Positions 26,601-35,251 of a stretch of DNA of 64,000 nucleotides are shown piece after piece (position 1 is the stretch's first letter; each line of letters begins with the position of its first letter). Where the stretch lies: NCBI GenBank assembly GCA_012729315.1, contig JAAYDI010000141.1:41230-105229 (forward strand). The letters run 5' to 3'. The position numbers and the translations under genes were made by a program. Below the pieces are notes generated by a model. It did no database searches. It saw only the letters and a list, made by a program, of their open reading frames with translations, and was not told where the DNA came from. The stretch comes from Planctomycetaceae bacterium. GTDB lineage: Bacteria > Planctomycetota > Planctomycetia > Pirellulales > Pirellulaceae.

Positions 26601-27350
26601 TTAGCGTCCTTCTCGCAAGCGATCCCCTAGGAAGTTGTCCAGTTCCGGGATCGCGTAGATCTTCGCGATCGTCTTCTCGAGCGGATACTCGACGCGCCGG
26701 AATTGCACCACATCGTCGTCCAGCAGGACGTAGCAGGAGCGGGGATCACCGTCACGCGGCTGGCCAACACTGCCGACATTGATCATCGCCTTGTCTTCGC
26801 CCAGCACGAACTGGTTATTGATGTCGGGAGGGCACAGAAACCGCTTGTCGCGCGTAAACACGCCGGGCACATGGGTATGCCCTTGAAAACACCGCCGTTG
26901 GACCACGCCGAAGATCTTGTCGATCTTGCGCGAATTGTACACGTCCTCAGGAAAGATGTACTCGTTGATCGGATTGCGCGCCGAGCCGTGCACGAACATG
27001 AGGCCGTCTTCCGAGTGGTGGCGGGGCAGTTCCGCAAGAAAATCGAGTCGGCGCCGCACCGTCTCCGGGTCGCCGGTCCCCTCCTCCAGCTGCCGGCGCG
27101 TCCAGAAGATGGCCCGCTCCGCCCCGCTGCTGAACCCCTCCGGGTCGAACAGAGCGCCGAGGTCGTGGTTGCCGAGCACGCAGATGTCGAACTGCATGAC
27201 CAGATCGATGCACTCGAGCGGGTTGGGGCCGTACCCGATCAGGTCGCCCAGGCAGATCCACTGCGTCGCTCCGCACCCTTCAGCGTCGGCCAGCACCGCT
27301 GTGAGGGCCTCCAGATTTCCGTGAATGTCGCTCAGGATCGCTCGCTTCAC
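26601..27350 (-). CDS. calcineurin-like metallophosphoesterase, copy 1 of a tandem pair
   Basis: 249 aa. Start set to the GTG at 27350 (AAGGA 9 nt upstream) because it then aligns residue for residue with its neighbour ([12 protein letters not shown]). Metal-binding motifs of the phosphoesterase fold: SDIHGN (D-x-H), [12 protein letters not shown] (G-D-x-x-G-Y-G-P), LGNHDLGA (G-N-H-D), FVHGS and FQGHTHVPG (G-H-T-H). This is the YfcE/ApaH-like small prokaryotic branch. The adjacent upstream gene is about 60 percent identical by eye, so the two arose by tandem duplication. Substrate not known. Confidence 0.88.
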   Translation of the reverse strand: MKRAILSDIHGNLEALTAVLADAEGCGATQWICLGDLIGYGPNPLECIDLVMQFDICVLGNHDLGALFDPEGFSSGAERAIFWTRRQLEEGTGDPETVRRRLDFLAELPRHHSEDGLMFVHGSARNPINEYIFPEDVYNSRKIDKIFGVVQRRCFQGHTHVPGVFTRDKRFLCPPDINNQFVLGEDKAMINVGSVGQPRDGDPRSCYVLLDDDVVQFRRVEYPLEKTIAKIYAIPELDNFLGDRLREGR

Positions 27351-27413
27351 ACCGTGGCATCCTTGAAACACCGCCGAGATCTGCTGTCCAGTCCGGCCGT
27401 CGGCAACACGCCT

Positions 27414-28175
27414 CTATCGGCCGCTGCGGAGCCGATCCCCCAGCATGTTGTCCAGGCTTGGTATCTTGTAGATCTTCTGAATGGTCGTCTCCATCACGTA
27501 CTCGACACGCCGGAACTCCACACGCGGCTCATCGTCCAGGTGGACGATCACGTAGCACGCGCGGGGATCGCCGTCTCGCGGCTGGCCGACCGATCCGACG
27601 TTGAACATCGCCTTGTCACCGGTCAGCCGGTATTCGAAATCACATTCGTCCGGCGTGATGAACTCGCCACCGGCCGTGAACACTCCCGGGATGTGCGTGT
27701 GCCCCTGAAAGCAGTACCGTTCGATGCGGTCGAACAACGCGTCCATTTTGCGCTGATTGTACACGTCCTCGGGAAACACGTACTCGTTGGTCGGCTCACG
27801 CGGCGAACCGTGGACGTACAGGAACTGGTCGTCACTGTACGAGCGGGGCAGCTCACCGAGGAAATCCCACCGCGCGTCCGACAGCCGCGCGTTGATGTCG
27901 CGGCGCTCGAGCTGGTCGCGCGTCCAGTACACGGCCTGCAGCGCCACCGGGTTGAACCCGTCCGGATCGAACAGCGCGGCTTGATCGTGGTTGCCCAAAA
28001 TGGTGACCGTACACTGCTCGATCACCTGATCGAGACACTCGCAGGGATTCGGGCCATAGCCGATGATGTCACCCAGACAGTAAATCTCCGAGACGCCCTG
28101 CTGCCGGATGTCGTCCAGCACCTTGTCCAGCGCTTCGGAGTTTGCGTGGATGTCACTGATTAGGGCCCGCTTCAC
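27414..28175 (-). CDS. calcineurin-like metallophosphoesterase, copy 2 of a tandem pair
   Basis: 253 aa, GTG start at 28175 behind AAAGGTGG. It has the same metal-binding series as the downstream copy: [42 protein letters not shown] and [11 protein letters not shown]. Both copies share an unusual long insert around [14 protein letters not shown] / [14 protein letters not shown] and the same C-terminus ([11 protein letters not shown]), so they are paralogues rather than chance neighbours. 63 bp separate the two genes; they may be co-transcribed, with this copy first. The catalytic residues are intact in both, which suggests distinct substrates or dosage rather than decay. Confidence 0.88.
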   Translation of the reverse strand: MKRALISDIHANSEALDKVLDDIRQQGVSEIYCLGDIIGYGPNPCECLDQVIEQCTVTILGNHDQAALFDPDGFNPVALQAVYWTRDQLERRDINARLSDARWDFLGELPRSYSDDQFLYVHGSPREPTNEYVFPEDVYNQRKMDALFDRIERYCFQGHTHIPGVFTAGGEFITPDECDFEYRLTGDKAMFNVGSVGQPRDGDPRACYVIVHLDDEPRVEFRRVEYVMETTIQKIYKIPSLDNMLGDRLRSGR

Positions 28176-28584
28176 GGCCTGCCACCTTTCCGTCCCGGCA
28201 CCTGCACAAGCCGCGCAGCGGTTGTAACGCGGGCACCTGCCAGGATCGACGTAAATTCAGACTGCACAATCTACTACGGAAGTCTAGGACGGGGCAATAC
28301 ACCATGCAAGGGTGGCGCGGGACGCGCTGAGCGTCCCCCCCCCGCCTCCACTCCCGGCACCGGCATGTCCCCGCCTGCCGGGTAGCGTCAGGCAGGAAAA
28401 TGTGTAGGAATGATACGCTGGTCGGCACCACGCGCCTCGGCTTTTCGGCCCGACACAATGCGTGGCCTGGCTGCTGCCGGGGAGCCGTCCGCCGATTGTG
28501 CCAATCTTGACGATCCTGACCTCGCACCCGGGCCCGCTGCGCCCGGCCGCCGACCACTCGCACAGCGCCCTGTTCGGAGTACAC
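28176..28584. other. divergent intergenic region upstream of tsaB
   Basis: About 410 bp between the leftward phosphoesterase and tsaB. Contains a C8 run (28336-28343) and a TGATACGCT element near 28410 that could be a weak extended -10 for tsaB. No gene, RNA or strong hairpin recognised. Confidence 0.4.
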
Positions 28585-29289
28585 ATGATGCGAATTCTGG
28601 CACTGGATATGTCAACCGGCAACGGCTCTGTCGCCCTCCTGGACTGCGACACCCCAAACAGTGACGCCCCAAACAACGACACCGTCGTCTACCAGACGCC
28701 GATCAATGGCGGCGGACGTTCCGCCCAGATGTTCGCGGTCACCATCGACGACGCGCTGCGGCGCGCCGCTTGGGAACCGCGCAGCATCGGACTCGTCGCG
28801 CTCACCCAGGGACCGGGTTCGTTCACCGGCCTGCGGACCTGTGTGACCATCGGCAAGGTCTTCGCTTATGCGACCGGCGCCGACCTGGTCGCGATCAATA
28901 CGCTCGACGTGATCGTCGAACAACTGCCGTACTCTGTCGTATCGGCCTGTGCCGTGATGGACGCCCAACGCCGGCAACTCTTTGCCGCCGTCTATAGGCG
29001 CGCTCCAGACGGCACGTGGAAGACGGTCGCCCCCTGCGAGATTGTCGATCGGGAAACGCTCACCGCTCGCCTGCACCCGTCCACCGTGCTCACCGGACCG
29101 GCCCTCAAGCGATTGCCGATCCGTGTGTGTCCCGACCTGCGCCGCGCCAGTCCCGACTGTTGGGCACCCTGTGCCGCGACTGTCGGCAGGCTCGCCTGGA
29201 AGGCCTACCAGGCCGGCACGCGCAACGACATCTGGAAATTGCAGCCTCAGTACTATCGGCCCAGCTACGCGGAAGAGGGCGGGGGATGA
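28585..29289 (+). CDS. tsaB: tRNA N6-threonylcarbamoyladenosine (t6A) biosynthesis protein TsaB
   Basis: 234 aa. The ATG at 28585 (a second ATG follows at once) has GGAG 6 nt upstream; the longer open frame from 28462 adds an unrelated proline-rich stretch. The ASKHA-fold start MRILALDMSTGNGSVALL and the conserved LTQGPGSFTGLRTCVTIGK (about 75-93) identify TsaB/YeaZ, which activates TsaD for t6A formation on ANN-decoding tRNAs. A 12-residue Asp/Asn/Pro insertion (DTPNSDAPNNDT) interrupts the first hairpin after residue 19; the DNA there is a short imperfect tandem repeat. The stop codon lies inside the first unit of the downstream heptamer array. Confidence 0.9.
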   Translation: MMRILALDMSTGNGSVALLDCDTPNSDAPNNDTVVYQTPINGGGRSAQMFAVTIDDALRRAAWEPRSIGLVALTQGPGSFTGLRTCVTIGKVFAYATGADLVAINTLDVIVEQLPYSVVSACAVMDAQRRQLFAAVYRRAPDGTWKTVAPCEIVDRETLTARLHPSTVLTGPALKRLPIRVCPDLRRASPDCWAPCAATVGRLAWKAYQAGTRNDIWKLQPQYYRPSYAEEGGG

Positions 29290-29379
29290 CGAATGACGAA
29301 TGACGAATGACGAATGACGAATGATGGATGATGGATGACGAATGATGGATGACGGATGATGGATGACGAATGATGGATG
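29286..29379. repeat. 7-bp tandem repeat array (ATGACGA / ATGATGG family)
   Basis: About 13 head-to-tail copies of a 7-mer: first ATGACGA x5, then a mix of ATGATGG, ATGACGG and ATGACGA. It fills the gap between the convergent tsaB and hemL genes and is followed by a short GGGTTAGGGTTAGG. The same 7-bp unit recurs at 56.9 and 58.2 kb. Confidence 0.9.
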
Positions 29380-29397
29380 TTGTGGGTTAGGGTTAGG

Positions 29398-30684
29398 TTA
29401 GCAGCTTGCGAATGCTGCCTGTGCGGCTTGTATCGTCTGGTCAATCTCCGCATCGCCGTGCGCGGCGGAGATGAATAGTGCTTCGTACTGGCTGCAGGGC
29501 ATGTACACGCCCTGATCGAGCAGGTGCCAGAAGTACCTGCCGTATCGCGCCGTGTCACTGCGGCTGGCCACGTCCCAGTCGGTCACTGGGCAGGAATTGA
29601 AGAAGAACGTCATCATGCTTCCGGTCCGCGCGACGTGGTGCGGGATGCCCGCCTGCTCCGCGGCCCGATGCAGGCCCAGCTCGAGTCGCGCCCCGAGCCG
29701 TTCGAGTCGCGCGTAGGGCGGATCATCGCGCAACAGGCGGAGCGTGGCGATGCCCGCGGCGGTGGCCAGCGGGTTGCCGCTTAGGGTGCCGGCCTGGAAG
29801 ACCCGTCCGGCCGGCAGTACGTGATCCATGACATCTGCCCGGCCACCGTAGGCTGCGATCGGCAGCCCGCCGCCGACGATCTTGCCCAGCGTCGTCAGGT
29901 CGGGGGTCACGCCGAACAGCGATTGAGCGCCGCCGAGTGCGACGCGGAAACCGGTCATGACTTCGTCGAAGATCAGCAGGCTGCCATGGCGCTGTGTGAG
30001 CTGCCGGGCGGCCGCCAGGAACTCAGCCGTCGGCAGCACGCAACCCATGTTACCCACCACCGGTTCCAGGATGATCGCAGCGATCGACTGCCCGTGCTGA
30101 TCGAAGGCTTCCCGCAGGCCGTCCGGATCGTTGTACCTCAGGATGAGCGTGTCCTGGGACGTACCGGCCGTGACACCGGGTGAATTGGGCACGCTCAGCG
30201 TCGCCGCGGAACTCCCGGCGGCGACCAGCAGGCTGTCCACGTGCCCGTGATAGTTCCCAGCGAACTTGACAATCCGATCGCGACCGGTGAAACCGCGTGC
30301 GAGCCGGATCGCGCTCATCGTCGCTTCGGTACCGGAGTTGACCAGCCGCACTTTCTCGACGGATGGCACCAGGTCGATGATGAGCTCCGCCATCTCGTTT
30401 TCGGCCACTGTCGGAGCGCCGAAACTCGTGCCCAGTCGGGCCGCACACTCGATCGCTTCCGTCACTACCGGATGGGCATGCCCCAGGATCATCGGTCCCC
30501 AGGAGCCGATATAGTCGATGTAGCGGTTGCCGTCGATATCGTACAGCCAGGCGCCCGCGCCGCGCTGGATGACTACCGGCTTGCCACCAACTCCACCGAA
30601 CGCGCGCGCCGGGCTGTTCACCCCGCCGGGCATGAGACGTTGAGCCTGGTCAAAAACAGCATGACTGCGCGTGTGGTCTAACAT
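29398..30684 (-). CDS. hemL: glutamate-1-semialdehyde 2,1-aminomutase
   Basis: 428 aa, the usual HemL length; the ATG at 30684 gives the family start LDHTRSHAVFDQAQRLMPGG. PLP-dependent class III aminotransferase fold: LVNSGTEATMSAIRLARGFT (PLP phosphate loop), IILEPVVGNMG, LLIFDEVMTGFRVALGG (Asp binding the pyridine N) and TTLGKIVGGGLPIAAYGG with the Schiff-base Lys. It converts glutamate-1-semialdehyde to 5-aminolevulinate in the C5 route to haem, in the cytoplasm. The Shine-Dalgarno is weak. Convergent with tsaB across the heptamer array. Confidence 0.96.
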   Translation of the reverse strand: MLDHTRSHAVFDQAQRLMPGGVNSPARAFGGVGGKPVVIQRGAGAWLYDIDGNRYIDYIGSWGPMILGHAHPVVTEAIECAARLGTSFGAPTVAENEMAELIIDLVPSVEKVRLVNSGTEATMSAIRLARGFTGRDRIVKFAGNYHGHVDSLLVAAGSSAATLSVPNSPGVTAGTSQDTLILRYNDPDGLREAFDQHGQSIAAIILEPVVGNMGCVLPTAEFLAAARQLTQRHGSLLIFDEVMTGFRVALGGAQSLFGVTPDLTTLGKIVGGGLPIAAYGGRADVMDHVLPAGRVFQAGTLSGNPLATAAGIATLRLLRDDPPYARLERLGARLELGLHRAAEQAGIPHHVARTGSMMTFFFNSCPVTDWDVASRSDTARYGRYFWHLLDQGVYMPCSQYEALFISAAHGDAEIDQTIQAAQAAFASC

Positions 30685-30834
30685 GCCGTTCAGTCTAGAG
30701 CGACGTATCCCGCACGTCCATGCCCGATACGGTCCGCCCCCGCGCTGCCGCCATGCGTCGCTGACCCTGTGTGCGGACTCCCCAGGCGCGCTCCGCACAC
30801 ACACCCTTCCCGCCTCGAGCCGGTGGGCACGCGG

Positions 30835-33408
30835 TTATTTGTCCCCTCGCGCGCCGTCACCTCCTCGCGGCCCGCCTCCACCTCGCGGCCCACCTCCACC
30901 TCGCGCGCCATCACCGCTCGGTCCGCGACCACTGCTGGATCGGACCCCGGGCCCCGGTCTCGGCCGAGGACCGGCGTCGCTGGCCAGTGGCACTCGGCCG
31001 GACGCCCGAGTACCGTCTCCCTTGAACGACGTGCGCGGTGGCGGTGTGAAAGATCGTTGTGGGCCGGGGTCGGCACCGGGACGCGCTGCGCCGCGCGCGG
31101 TTGGCGGTGCGGCGACCTGGCGGCCCGCGTTGGATTGCGGCGACCTGGCCACCGCCGGCGGTGGTGGCACATTGAGAGGTGTTCGGTTGGCCGGCGCACG
31201 CACGCTCGGCGGCTGACGGTGCTCGGTCGGCGGCGCGCCGCCAGGCGTCATCGGACCGAGCCGGGCACCGCCGCCGGGCGGCGCGATGCGGGGAGCTGCG
31301 CCATCTACCTTGCTTTGCGCGCCGGGTGCGCGGGGCGAGAGCGGTGGAAGCTCGACTCGGTTGACGCGATTCGCAGCGCCCGGGCCCTCTGGGCCGCGGC
31401 GCGGTGCGTTCGACCCGGCGCCAGGCTGGCGGCTACGCTGCGTCGGCGGTGTTCGGAAGTCGCCCGCTGGCGGGTTACCGGGCAGACGCGGCGCCGCGCC
31501 GCGATCCGGTGGGATACCCGGCCGTGGGGGACGCGGCCGCTGTGCGCCGTCGTGTGGCAGTGTGCGCCGCAGTTGATTGTCGGCCGTGTTGCCGGCGTTG
31601 GGCGGGCGGTCGTCGCGCGGCGCGTCCTTTGCCAGGGGCACGCGGAAACGCGGAGAATCCTCTGCACGTGGACTCTTGGGAGGGCGACCGTCGCGCGGTG
31701 CGTCCTTTTCCGGGGGCACGCGGAAATGCGGAGAATCCTCTGCACGTGGACTCTTGGGCGGGCGGCCGTCGCGCGGTGCGTCCTTTTCCGGGGGTACGCG
31801 GAAATGCGGAGAATCCTCTGCAGGCGAACTCTTGGGCGGGTGGCCGTCGCGCGGCGCGTCCTTTGCCAGGGGCACGCGGAAACGCGGAGAATCCTCTGCA
31901 CGTGGACTCTTGGGCGGGCGGCTGTCGCGCGGCGCGTCCTTTGCCAGGGGCACGCGGAAACGCGGAGAATCCTCTGCACGTGAACTCTTGGGCGGCCGGC
32001 CAGGCCGATCGCCGGGAGATCGCGACAGCTGCGAATCGCCGGGAGTTCGCGGCCTTTGAACTTGGCCAGGAGCCTGCGGGAGCCGGAACGTGTCGAGGCG
32101 GGCCGTTGGTGGCTGGCCGCGCTGCGCGCCGTCCGGGTGCGGGGGCTTCCGGCCTGCCTCGAACTGCCGCCGCTCACTGGCCAGGCTCCGCAGGTGGTCC
32201 GTCTCTGTCCGCAACAGCTCACGCTTCGGGTTCATCACCTGCTCCAGAGACTGACCACCCATCCGATGTCGCCCATCGCTCTGTTCGGGATTGAACCGAT
32301 GCACGATGTGGTTGGTGGGAATCGCGTGGGGGCTGGGGCGGCCGCCCGGACGGTCATGCATGTGAAATGTGCGCGGAGGACGCCGGTCTGCGTGGGTCAC
32401 ATAGTGGCGGTGCCAGTCGTGGACGCGCTGGCAGTAGTCGATGCCCTGCCGCCGGTAATGGTGCTGGTAGTACACGTACAGCGACGCGAAGCCGCGATGA
32501 TGCCGGTGGTAGTCGTAGCACGGGATGTAGTGACGCTCGCGGTACAGCGGCGCGTAGTAGTCACCAAAATAGAGGTGGTGGTACCGCGGTGCCACAAACA
32601 GATGCAGCAACAGCGAGTCACTGCCAATCCAGAAGTGCGGTCGATAGTGGTACCCGGCACTCAGATAGATCGGACTGCGGAAATACACCGGCGCGAACAG
32701 GAATCCGCGGCGCGACAGCGTGTAGTCCCAGTAGCCGGGTACGTAGATGCAGCCGCGCGGTGTCCAGATGTAGCGGGAACCGACCCACACCCAGTTCTGC
32801 CGGTAAGGATGCCAGTAACCGGGGCGCCAGCGATAGCTGCCGATGTCCACAGACAACTCCCAGTAACCGGGAATCCAGAAGTAGTCATCGGACGGCGCCG
32901 GACTGGAGGGACCTGTCTCCAGACTCTCGGGAGGTGCCTCGGCGTAGTTGAGCTCCGTAACGGCGGTCGGACGCCAGAAACCGGCAATCCACTGATAGCC
33001 CGACTCGGTTGCCTGCCAGTAACCCGGTACCCACTGCCGGTCCGGCGGCACCCGCCGCCATACGCCACTGACCCATACGTAACTGTCCAGGTCGCCGTCC
33101 CAGAACCAGTATCCGGGAATCCACGTCACGTTCTCGCCTTCGGGTTTCCAGTCGGGAGGCACCTCGTCAATCGGGTCCGGCGGCGCTTGGGGCGCGATCA
33201 CGCCCGGTTCCGGGTTGGGACTCGCCTGCTCCGCATACGCCTCGTGTACCGGCCCTCGCGCCAGGACGTCCATGTCCTCCTCAGCGTCGGCAGCCCCTTG
33301 GGCCGGGGCCGTCTCAGGAGCCACCAGCTCCAATTCCTGGCCAACGCTCACCTGGCCGATCACCAGCAGGAAAACGACCGCCCACCACCAATCGCAGTTG
33401 CGAATCAT
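30835..33408 (-). CDS. secreted WxPGYW-repeat protein with Pro/Arg-rich tandem-repeat tail
   Basis: 857 aa; ATG at 33408 with GGAGGG upstream. Residues 1-24 are a signal peptide (WWWAVVFLLVIGQVSVGQ). Residues about 95-260 hold six or so copies of a Trp/Tyr motif of the form W-x-P-G-Y-W (VTWIPGYWFWDGD, RQWVPGYW, YFWIPGYWEL, YRWRPGYWHP, IYVPGYWDY), the YXWV-type repeat of envelope proteins. A His/Tyr-rich section (about 280-360) with RHYIPCYDYHRHHRGF follows. The C-terminal half is disordered: five 26-residue repeats, then Pro/Arg/Gly sequence ending in GGGGPRGG units. Likely a cell-surface or matrix structural protein; no enzyme motif seen. Confidence 0.8.
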   Translation of the reverse strand: MIRNCDWWWAVVFLLVIGQVSVGQELELVAPETAPAQGAADAEEDMDVLARGPVHEAYAEQASPNPEPGVIAPQAPPDPIDEVPPDWKPEGENVTWIPGYWFWDGDLDSYVWVSGVWRRVPPDRQWVPGYWQATESGYQWIAGFWRPTAVTELNYAEAPPESLETGPSSPAPSDDYFWIPGYWELSVDIGSYRWRPGYWHPYRQNWVWVGSRYIWTPRGCIYVPGYWDYTLSRRGFLFAPVYFRSPIYLSAGYHYRPHFWIGSDSLLLHLFVAPRYHHLYFGDYYAPLYRERHYIPCYDYHRHHRGFASLYVYYQHHYRRQGIDYCQRVHDWHRHYVTHADRRPPRTFHMHDRPGGRPSPHAIPTNHIVHRFNPEQSDGRHRMGGQSLEQVMNPKRELLRTETDHLRSLASERRQFEAGRKPPHPDGAQRGQPPTARLDTFRLPQAPGQVQRPRTPGDSQLSRSPGDRPGRPPKSSRAEDSPRFRVPLAKDAPRDSRPPKSPRAEDSPRFRVPLAKDAPRDGHPPKSSPAEDSPHFRVPPEKDAPRDGRPPKSPRAEDSPHFRVPPEKDAPRDGRPPKSPRAEDSPRFRVPLAKDAPRDDRPPNAGNTADNQLRRTLPHDGAQRPRPPRPGIPPDRGAAPRLPGNPPAGDFRTPPTQRSRQPGAGSNAPRRGPEGPGAANRVNRVELPPLSPRAPGAQSKVDGAAPRIAPPGGGARLGPMTPGGAPPTEHRQPPSVRAPANRTPLNVPPPPAVARSPQSNAGRQVAAPPTARGAARPGADPGPQRSFTPPPRTSFKGDGTRASGRVPLASDAGPRPRPGPGVRSSSGRGPSGDGARGGGGPRGGGGPRGGDGARGDK
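31605..31994 (-). repeat. five 78-bp tandem repeats inside the WxPGYW-repeat gene
   Basis: Exact 78-bp period (26 codons) for five units. Each encodes a unit starting R/H-PPKS and including AEDSP-R/H-FRVP, then KDAPRD. Units differ by a few substitutions: LAKDA versus PEKDA, SPRF versus SPHF. The repeat keeps frame, so unit number could vary between strains without breaking the protein. Confidence 0.9.
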
Positions 33409-33821
33409 GTGACTGTCCCTCCCCAAGGTCCGCATAAACCAATCAGCGTCTCTCACGCATGTCGCCACTTGTAGCAGCTCATCGACCGGGCAGCGAGTTC
33501 ACTTAGCGAGCAAGTCGCATGCCGGACTGGCTGCTGCTGTGAATCGCACTGGCATTTCGCCAGTTTTCATTAGTGCCGAGGCGCCCCGCGGGCAGTCTCC
33601 GGCAAAAAGTGCTATCATGTCGACTGCATCGCGCCGTCAAGAAGACGCGGTGGAACGCTGTCCAACACAAGGCGGCGTGTGACGCGGGACGGGCGATCTG
33701 ACCGCGGGCAGCTGGCCCAGTTCCGTTCAGCGCGTGGTGTTGGGGGGCGTCACAGCTTCGTGCGTCGTCAATAGGGCGCACCGTCATTCTCTGGTATGCC
33801 GGCACCGGGAGGTAGTGGACC
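33409..33821. other. divergent intergenic region upstream of truB
   Basis: About 410 bp. Holds a small hairpin ACTGGC-ATTTC-GCCAGT followed by TTTC (33548-33567) and the extended -10 at 33610-33618. No gene recognised. Confidence 0.45.
33610..33618 (+). promoter_or_regulatory. extended -10 promoter element, probably for truB
   Basis: TGCTATCAT fits TG-n-TATAAT with one change in the hexamer. No -35 is visible. It lies about 200 bp before the truB ATG, which would leave a long leader. Confidence 0.35.
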
Positions 33822-34694
33822 ATGTGGGGGCTGCTCAACGTCCACAAGCCGTACGATGTCACGTCGCGCGACGTGGTGAATCACATCCAGCGTCTGGTGC
33901 GTCCGGACAAGGCGGGCCATGCCGGGACGCTCGATCCGCTGGCCACTGGGGTGCTGGTCGTATGTGTCGGGGCCGCGACGCGGCTGATTGAATTCGTTCA
34001 GGAGCAGCCCAAGACGTATGTGGCGACGTTCCTGTTGGGGCGTTCGAGCGAGACCGAGGACGTTGAGTCGCCGGTACGGGAGTTGCCCGCTCCGCCCATC
34101 CCGACGCACGAGGACGTGACCCGGGCGTTGCCCCAGTTCCGTGGCCGGATTCTGCAGCGGCCTCCCGCGTATTCGGCTCTCAAGGTGCGCGGACAACGGG
34201 CCTACGCGCTGGCGCGCCGCGGTCAGGCTGTGGAGCTTCAGCCGCGTCCGGTCGTGATCCAGCAGCTCGACGTGGTGCGGTACGCGTATCCCGAGCTGAC
34301 CCTGGAAGTGCGGTGTGGATCGGGGACGTACATCCGTGCGCTCGGTCGCGACATCGCTGTAGCGCTCGGGAGCGCGGCGGTCATGTCGGCGCTCGAGCGG
34401 ACCGCGATCGGCGGTTTCGCGGTGGAGGATGCGTGCACACTGGAGCAGCTGACCGCGGAGACGCTGGCCACGCATCTGCTTCCGGCGCTGCGTGCGGTGG
34501 ATCATCTGCCGCGGCTGACGCTCGGTGCCGCCCAGATCGAGGAGATGGCTCACGGGCGTGTCGTGCCGGGCACGGTCCCAGGCGATGCGGCTTATGTGGC
34601 TGCGGTGGACCACGCGGGCACGCTGCTCGGCGTGCTTCGCACCATGCCATCGGGCCTGCTGCAGCCGCACCGTAATTTCGTATCGCGGCATTAG
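33822..34694 (+). CDS. truB: tRNA pseudouridine-55 synthase TruB
   Basis: 290 aa, ATG at 33822 behind GGAGG. The start WGLLNVHKPYDVTSRDVVN matches the G-x-x-x-x-x-K-P-x-G-x-x-S motif of TruB. AGHAGTLDPLATGVL carries the catalytic Asp38. LQRPPAYSALKVRGQRAY and CGSGTYIRALGRDIA are the other conserved blocks. It makes pseudouridine 55 in the T loop of tRNAs. The C-terminal PUA-like extension is short. In many bacteria rpsO follows truB; here it does not. Confidence 0.95.
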   Translation: MWGLLNVHKPYDVTSRDVVNHIQRLVRPDKAGHAGTLDPLATGVLVVCVGAATRLIEFVQEQPKTYVATFLLGRSSETEDVESPVRELPAPPIPTHEDVTRALPQFRGRILQRPPAYSALKVRGQRAYALARRGQAVELQPRPVVIQQLDVVRYAYPELTLEVRCGSGTYIRALGRDIAVALGSAAVMSALERTAIGGFAVEDACTLEQLTAETLATHLLPALRAVDHLPRLTLGAAQIEEMAHGRVVPGTVPGDAAYVAAVDHAGTLLGVLRTMPSGLLQPHRNFVSRH

Positions 34695-35251
34695 CAATGA
34701 CGCTGACTCAGTGGGTACCAATTCATGAGGTGCCAATTCATGAGGTGCCAATTATGGGCGGCGGTCACGGGCCCGGGCTCCGGCCGGAGTTGGGGCGGTC
34801 AGGCGTGTACGCGGTGGAAGAACCGTTGCAGCCGTTACAGCTGGCCCGGTGGCAGGCGGAAAACAGGGTGAAGGTCGCTAGCGGTGCTGCGCTGCGCGTG
34901 TGCGCGGGCTACACTTCCATTTGGGGAATTCGCACGAGAAAGCAACTGCTCCGATTCTGCCTGCCGCGCGAACAATTCTCGTCCTTCCCGTCAGGTAAGC
35001 GGTGCTGCGGCGCGCCAAGAAAGTGGCCGCCGCGCATGGCCCGAGCCGAACCATGTATTACCTGACACATGGTGCGCAGGAATGCGGAAATGATGTGACT
35101 TGGACTGGCCGTCACGGGGCCGGTCCGGCGCTGCGCCTGGCATCCTTGTGGAGGCTCGACATCACGGACCGAGTTCTGGGCACGGACGCGCCCAAGGCAA
35201 CCCCTGCCGGCCACTACCGGCCGGCGTCAGCTTTCACGTTTCGACGCGTCC
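34695..35251. other. intergenic region between truB and ftsK
   Basis: 557 bp on the coding side of two rightward genes. It contains the 15-bp repeat at 34716-34755 and a small palindrome GCCGGCCACTACCGGCCGGC near 35206. No tRNA, leader ORF with a Shine-Dalgarno or terminator with a T run was found. Confidence 0.4.
34716..34755. repeat. 15-bp tandem repeat, about 2.5 copies
   Basis: TACCAATTCATGAGG is followed by TGCCAATTCATGAGG and then TGCCAATTATG. It starts 22 bp after the truB stop. No function apparent. Confidence 0.7.

Noticed and set aside
29380..29397. GGGTTAGGGTTAGG as a telomere-like repeat
   Set aside because: Only about two units, next to a degenerate heptamer array; no sign of a linear end.
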